Assembly: GCF_039542035.1 (NCBI RefSeq)
Contig: NZ_BAABHJ010000040.1
Coordinates: 851,043-915,042 of the forward strand
Direction of reading: 5' to 3'
DNA: 64,000 nt
DNA from: Actinoallomurus liliacearum
GTDB taxonomy: Bacteria > Actinomycetota > Actinomycetes > Streptosporangiales > Streptosporangiaceae
Under the pieces are notes generated by a model. It was not told the origin of the DNA. It searched no databases and saw only the letters and a list, made by a program, of their open reading frames with translations. Positions 61,264 to 64,000 of this stretch are shown in pieces (the first letter of the stretch is position 1; each line of letters begins with the position of its first letter). The position numbers were made by a program, and so were the translations under genes.

Positions 61264-62548
61264 ACGACGGTCCGCGGCCGGCCTGCTGTGCATGCTGGCC
61301 GCTCTGGCGATGTTCGGCGCGCCCCCCGCCCGCGCCGCCAAGGCCACTGCCACGGAGCCGCCCAAGGTCGAGCTCGTCCTGGACGTCAGCGGCTCGATGC
61401 GGGCTCGGGACATCGACGGACGCAGCCGCATATCGGTGGCCCAGCAGTCCTTCGACGAAGTGGTGGACGCCCTGCCGGGCGAGACGCAGCTCGGCATCCG
61501 CGTCCTCGGGTCCCGCTACCGCTTCCCCGGCAGCCCCCAGTCCGTCGGATGCCGTGACACCCAGCAGATCAGCCCGGTCGCCCAGGTGAACAAGGTCGAG
61601 GCGAAGGCCGCCATCGCGACGCTGCGCCCCACCGGCTGGACCCCGATCGGCCTGGCCCTGCGCGCCGCCGCCAAAGATCTGGGGACCGGCGAGACGACCC
61701 GGCGGATCGTCCTCATCACCGACGGCGAGGACACCTGCGCGCCGCCCGACCCGTGCGACGTCGCCCGTGAGCTCGCCGCGCAGGGCACCCACCTCGTCAT
61801 CGACACGCTCGGGCTGACCCTGGACGACAAGGTCCGGCGGCAGCTCACCTGCATCGCCGACGCCACCGGCGGAACGTACACCGCCGTCCAGCACCAGCAG
61901 CAGCTCACCAGCCGGCTCAACCAGCTCGTGCACCGGGCCGGCAGCACGTACCAGCGGACCCCGCAGCAGGTCGCGGGCGCTACGCAGTGCACCAACGCCC
62001 CGGTGCTGTCGCCCGGCGTGTACACCGACCGCGAACGGATCAGCGAGCACCGCTACTACCGCGTCCCCGTGGGCCCCGGGCAGGAACTGCGCGCCTCCGT
62101 CAGCGTCGCCCTCGACCGCAGGCTGAACCCCGACTACGGGGTGCTGCTGCGCGCGACGTCCCAGGACGGCCAGGAACTCGTGCGAGGCACGGACGCGAGC
62201 AGCGGGCGCACCGACGTCCTGTCCACCGGGCTGCGCTGGTCCGACCAGCGGCCGACCGGCTCGTCGGAGCCGAGCGCCTCCGCGTCGGCGGGCACAGGAG
62301 GGTCCGCGGCCGGCACCGTCTGCCTGGTCGTGAGCAACTCCTTCGCCGCACCGCCCGGCGTACGGACGACGCCCGGCATGCCGCTGGAGCTGACCGTCGA
62401 CGTCGTGCCGTCCTCGCCGACGCCGAACGGCCCGGACCTCGGCCGCGGCTGGCTGCTGCTCGTCGTGCTCACCGCCGCCGGCCTGGTCGCCGGGCTCATC
62501 GTCGGCTGGCTCGCCCGCTGGCGGATCGCCATCTGGAAGGAGAACTGA
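61253..62548 (+). CDS. secreted, C-terminally anchored VWA-domain protein
   Basis: A 431-residue protein. Residues 1-28 are a signal peptide (GLLCMLAALAMFGAPPARAA). A von Willebrand A domain spans about 38-225 with the metal-ion site KVELVLDVSGSMRARDID (DxSxS), the Thr in TLRPTGWTPIGLALR and the Asp in VLITDGEDTCAPPDPCD. A beta-rich domain follows (230-400), then a Ser/Ala linker and a C-terminal membrane helix (WLLLVVLTAAGLVAGLIVGWL). The protein is thus displayed outside the cell. GTG 61253 has no ribosome site but a TAGGAT -10 six bases upstream, so it is probably leaderless. Confidence 0.85.
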   Translation: MIIRRRSAAGLLCMLAALAMFGAPPARAAKATATEPPKVELVLDVSGSMRARDIDGRSRISVAQQSFDEVVDALPGETQLGIRVLGSRYRFPGSPQSVGCRDTQQISPVAQVNKVEAKAAIATLRPTGWTPIGLALRAAAKDLGTGETTRRIVLITDGEDTCAPPDPCDVARELAAQGTHLVIDTLGLTLDDKVRRQLTCIADATGGTYTAVQHQQQLTSRLNQLVHRAGSTYQRTPQQVAGATQCTNAPVLSPGVYTDRERISEHRYYRVPVGPGQELRASVSVALDRRLNPDYGVLLRATSQDGQELVRGTDASSGRTDVLSTGLRWSDQRPTGSSEPSASASAGTGGSAAGTVCLVVSNSFAAPPGVRTTPGMPLELTVDVVPSSPTPNGPDLGRGWLLLVVLTAAGLVAGLIVGWLARWRIAIWKEN

Positions 62549-62550
62549 CC

Positions 62551-63366
62551 GTGCGCGTCACGAGACTCCTGTCCCTGTCGATCGCGACCGCCGCCCTCGC
62601 GCTGGCCACCGCCGGACCGGCCTTCGCCGGTGGCAAGGCGTCGCCCAAGCCGCGTACGACGATCGGCACCGCCGGGACGTCGTTCCTCACCGCGACGACC
62701 GTGCAGCCCGGCCAGGCCGCACGGCTGTCCGCGTCGACCGGCGACTACCTCTACTGGTCGTTCGCCGCGGCGGCGGGACAGACCGACCGGATCGCCGTCA
62801 CGATCACCCTGCCCACCGACTCGAACCGGCTCGGGGCCAGCACCTGGAACGTCGAGGTCTTCGACGGGCTGCGCCGGCGGCAGGCCTGCACGGCGGGCCC
62901 GCAGACCGTCACCGCGCAGTCCGGCGCGGCCAAGGTCTCGCTCCAGTGCACGCTGCGCCAGATCCGGTCCTGGGCCGAGCCCTGGTCCAGCGACCCGCTG
63001 CCGGGCACCTACTTCGTACGGCTGGCGGCGGCCGACCTGCCGGAGCAGGGCCTCGGCCTGCCGATCGACGTACGGCTGCGGATCAGCGCCAAGCACGGGA
63101 ACGCCGAGCCGTCCGGCGCGCACCTCAAGGCCCCGCTGTCGCCCGCCGTCAACCCCGGCGCGACCGTGGCCCCGGACGCCATGCCCTCGGCGGATCCGTC
63201 GGCGGTCAGCTCGGCGCCGAAACCGGTCCAGCGCGCCAAGAGCTGGTTCTCGTTCTCCTGGCCGTCGACCCGCTGGTGGTGGACGATCGGCGGCGGCGTG
63301 CTGGCCGCCGTGGCGGGCGTCGCCGGCTACAGCCTGACCCGGCATCCCCACCGCTGGTTCTCCTGA
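62551..63366 (+). CDS. secreted, membrane-anchored protein of unknown function
   Basis: A 271-residue protein: signal peptide (residues 1-25, ATAALALATAGPAFA), an exported beta-rich domain (TTVQPGQAARLSASTGDYLY, TDRIAVTITLPTDSNRLGAS, GTYFVRLAAADLPEQGLGLP) that resembles the domain after VWA in the upstream protein in its pattern of strands, a Pro/Ala-rich linker, and a C-terminal helix (WWWTIGGGVLAAVAGVAGYS). GTG 62551 lies two bases after the VWA stop with AAGGAG upstream: a tight operon. Two cysteines could pair. Likely a partner of the VWA protein on the cell surface. Confidence 0.8.
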   Translation: MRVTRLLSLSIATAALALATAGPAFAGGKASPKPRTTIGTAGTSFLTATTVQPGQAARLSASTGDYLYWSFAAAAGQTDRIAVTITLPTDSNRLGASTWNVEVFDGLRRRQACTAGPQTVTAQSGAAKVSLQCTLRQIRSWAEPWSSDPLPGTYFVRLAAADLPEQGLGLPIDVRLRISAKHGNAEPSGAHLKAPLSPAVNPGATVAPDAMPSADPSAVSSAPKPVQRAKSWFSFSWPSTRWWWTIGGGVLAAVAGVAGYSLTRHPHRWFS

Positions 63367-63372
63367 CCGCGT

Positions 63373-63407
63373 CGGCCCCGGCGCGGACGCAGGCCGCGCC
63401 GGGGCCG
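63373..63407 (+). terminator. hairpin terminator
   Basis: CGGCCCCGGCGCGG and its exact complement CCGCGCCGGGGCCG (14-bp stem, 7-base loop), directly after the VWA-partner gene. Confidence 0.75.
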
Positions 63408-63474
63408 CGTAACAAGACTGTCGAAATCCGCGATTCGGTCGTTACCAAAACGATCTTCTGGCTACCTTGACCCC

Positions 63475-64000
63475 ATGTCAAAATCTCGGATCTGGGGGCG
63501 GAGCGTCGTATGCCTCGCCGCCGCGGGCGCGCTGATCGGCGCGGCCATCGCGCCGGCCCAGGCGGCCGCAAGGCCCAAGAACGGCTCCGTTAGCGAGATC
63601 GCGAACAAGCTTCAGCAGACGATGGACGGCCTGAGGTTCCAGGACGTCCTCGACACCGACCCGCCGACCACGGCCGCCGCGGCCCGTAGCCTGCGGGCGA
63701 ACTCCGTCGACAAGGACGCGCAGACACCGCAGCAGCAGGCGCGGCTGCTGGCCGCCGCCGACGACGCGAAACCCATCTCCCAGCAGCCACAGCTCGACGC
63801 GACCGTCATCGAACTGGACCGGCACAACCGGCCGGTGTCGTCGGGCACGGTGCTGATGAGCCCGCAGTACCCGCATGGCAAGGTCATCCCGGTCGACAAG
63901 AACTTCCACACCAGTGATGTGCGGTGGCGGCAGTGGGATGACGCGGGCTGGTACACCAACCACGCTCAGGGCACGATCGACGTGGTTCCGGGGCGGGAGA
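63475..64000 (+). CDS. secreted protein, N-terminal part (runs off the window)
   Basis: At least 175 residues from ATG 63475 to the window end without a stop. It has a signal peptide (SVVCLAAAGALIGAAIAPAQ), a helical, Gln/Ala-rich region (TPQQQARLLAAADDAKPISQ) and a more ordered part (VRWRQWDDAGWYTNHAQGTI). I do not recognise the family. There is no ribosome site, and a weak -10 (TACCTT) lies seven bases upstream, so it may be leaderless like the VWA gene. A terminator separates it from the VWA operon. Confidence 0.7.
   Translation, partial: MSKSRIWGRSVVCLAAAGALIGAAIAPAQAAARPKNGSVSEIANKLQQTMDGLRFQDVLDTDPPTTAAAARSLRANSVDKDAQTPQQQARLLAAADDAKPISQQPQLDATVIELDRHNRPVSSGTVLMSPQYPHGKVIPVDKNFHTSDVRWRQWDDAGWYTNHAQGTIDVVPGRE

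Overview
The window looks like chromosomal DNA of a filamentous, high-GC actinomycete, probably Streptosporangiales-like. The evidence is very high G+C at third codon positions, many GTG starts, ANTAR regulators, a Ser/Thr kinase, a DtxR/IdeR-type iron box, and a NrdR-box plus B12-riboswitch control region in front of class Ia ribonucleotide reductase. I cannot name the species. No rRNA, tRNA, CRISPR array or phage module was seen.

Bases 1-17,000 form a membrane, redox and stress region. It holds two fatty-acid desaturases (one cut by the window edge), a ferredoxin reductase paired with the complete desaturase, a TerC protein, an SPFH protein, two DUF5994 proteins, a pair of proteins resembling gas-vesicle-associated GvpY/GvpZ, two GAF-ANTAR regulators, a SpoIIE-type phosphatase and a small histidine-kinase-dimerisation-like protein. 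Three sigma-B-like promoters (GTTT, then 13-15 bases, then GGGTA) can be read in this part. The same part is littered with decayed DNA: IS256, IS701 and serine-recombinase remnants, a frameshifted DUF4235 copy, and pieces of MmyB-type regulators in opposing orientations.

Bases 17,000-27,500 carry a TetR regulator divergent from an epoxide hydrolase with three 16-bp palindromic operators between them, a Tn3 transposase remnant, a secreted TAP-type hydrolase, a CPBP protease, a DUF4232 lipoprotein, a Ser/Thr kinase, a DoxX-like protein, a flavin-reductase-fold protein and a universal stress protein.

Bases 27,700-45,400 are metabolic. nrdAB lies behind two NrdR boxes and a cobalamin riboswitch. 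A complete ferric-siderophore ABC importer follows, with an iron box, then a LysR-controlled amino-acid catabolic operon (diaminopropionate ammonia-lyase-like enzyme and two M20 hydrolases), a Fur-type regulator with catalase-peroxidase, and an aminoglycoside-phosphotransferase-like protein.

Bases 45,500-64,000 are rich in secreted proteins: a lectin-GH18 chitinase, a tiny cysteine-rich cationic secreted peptide, a two-discoidin GH3 glycosidase, a pyruvate-oxidase-type ThDP enzyme, an SGNH esterase and a CHAP protein that share one N-terminal domain, and a VWA/membrane-anchored export cluster that runs off the right edge. The best candidates for something undescribed are the cysteine-rich peptide, the SGNH/CHAP pair, the sigma-B-like stress island and the VWA cluster.
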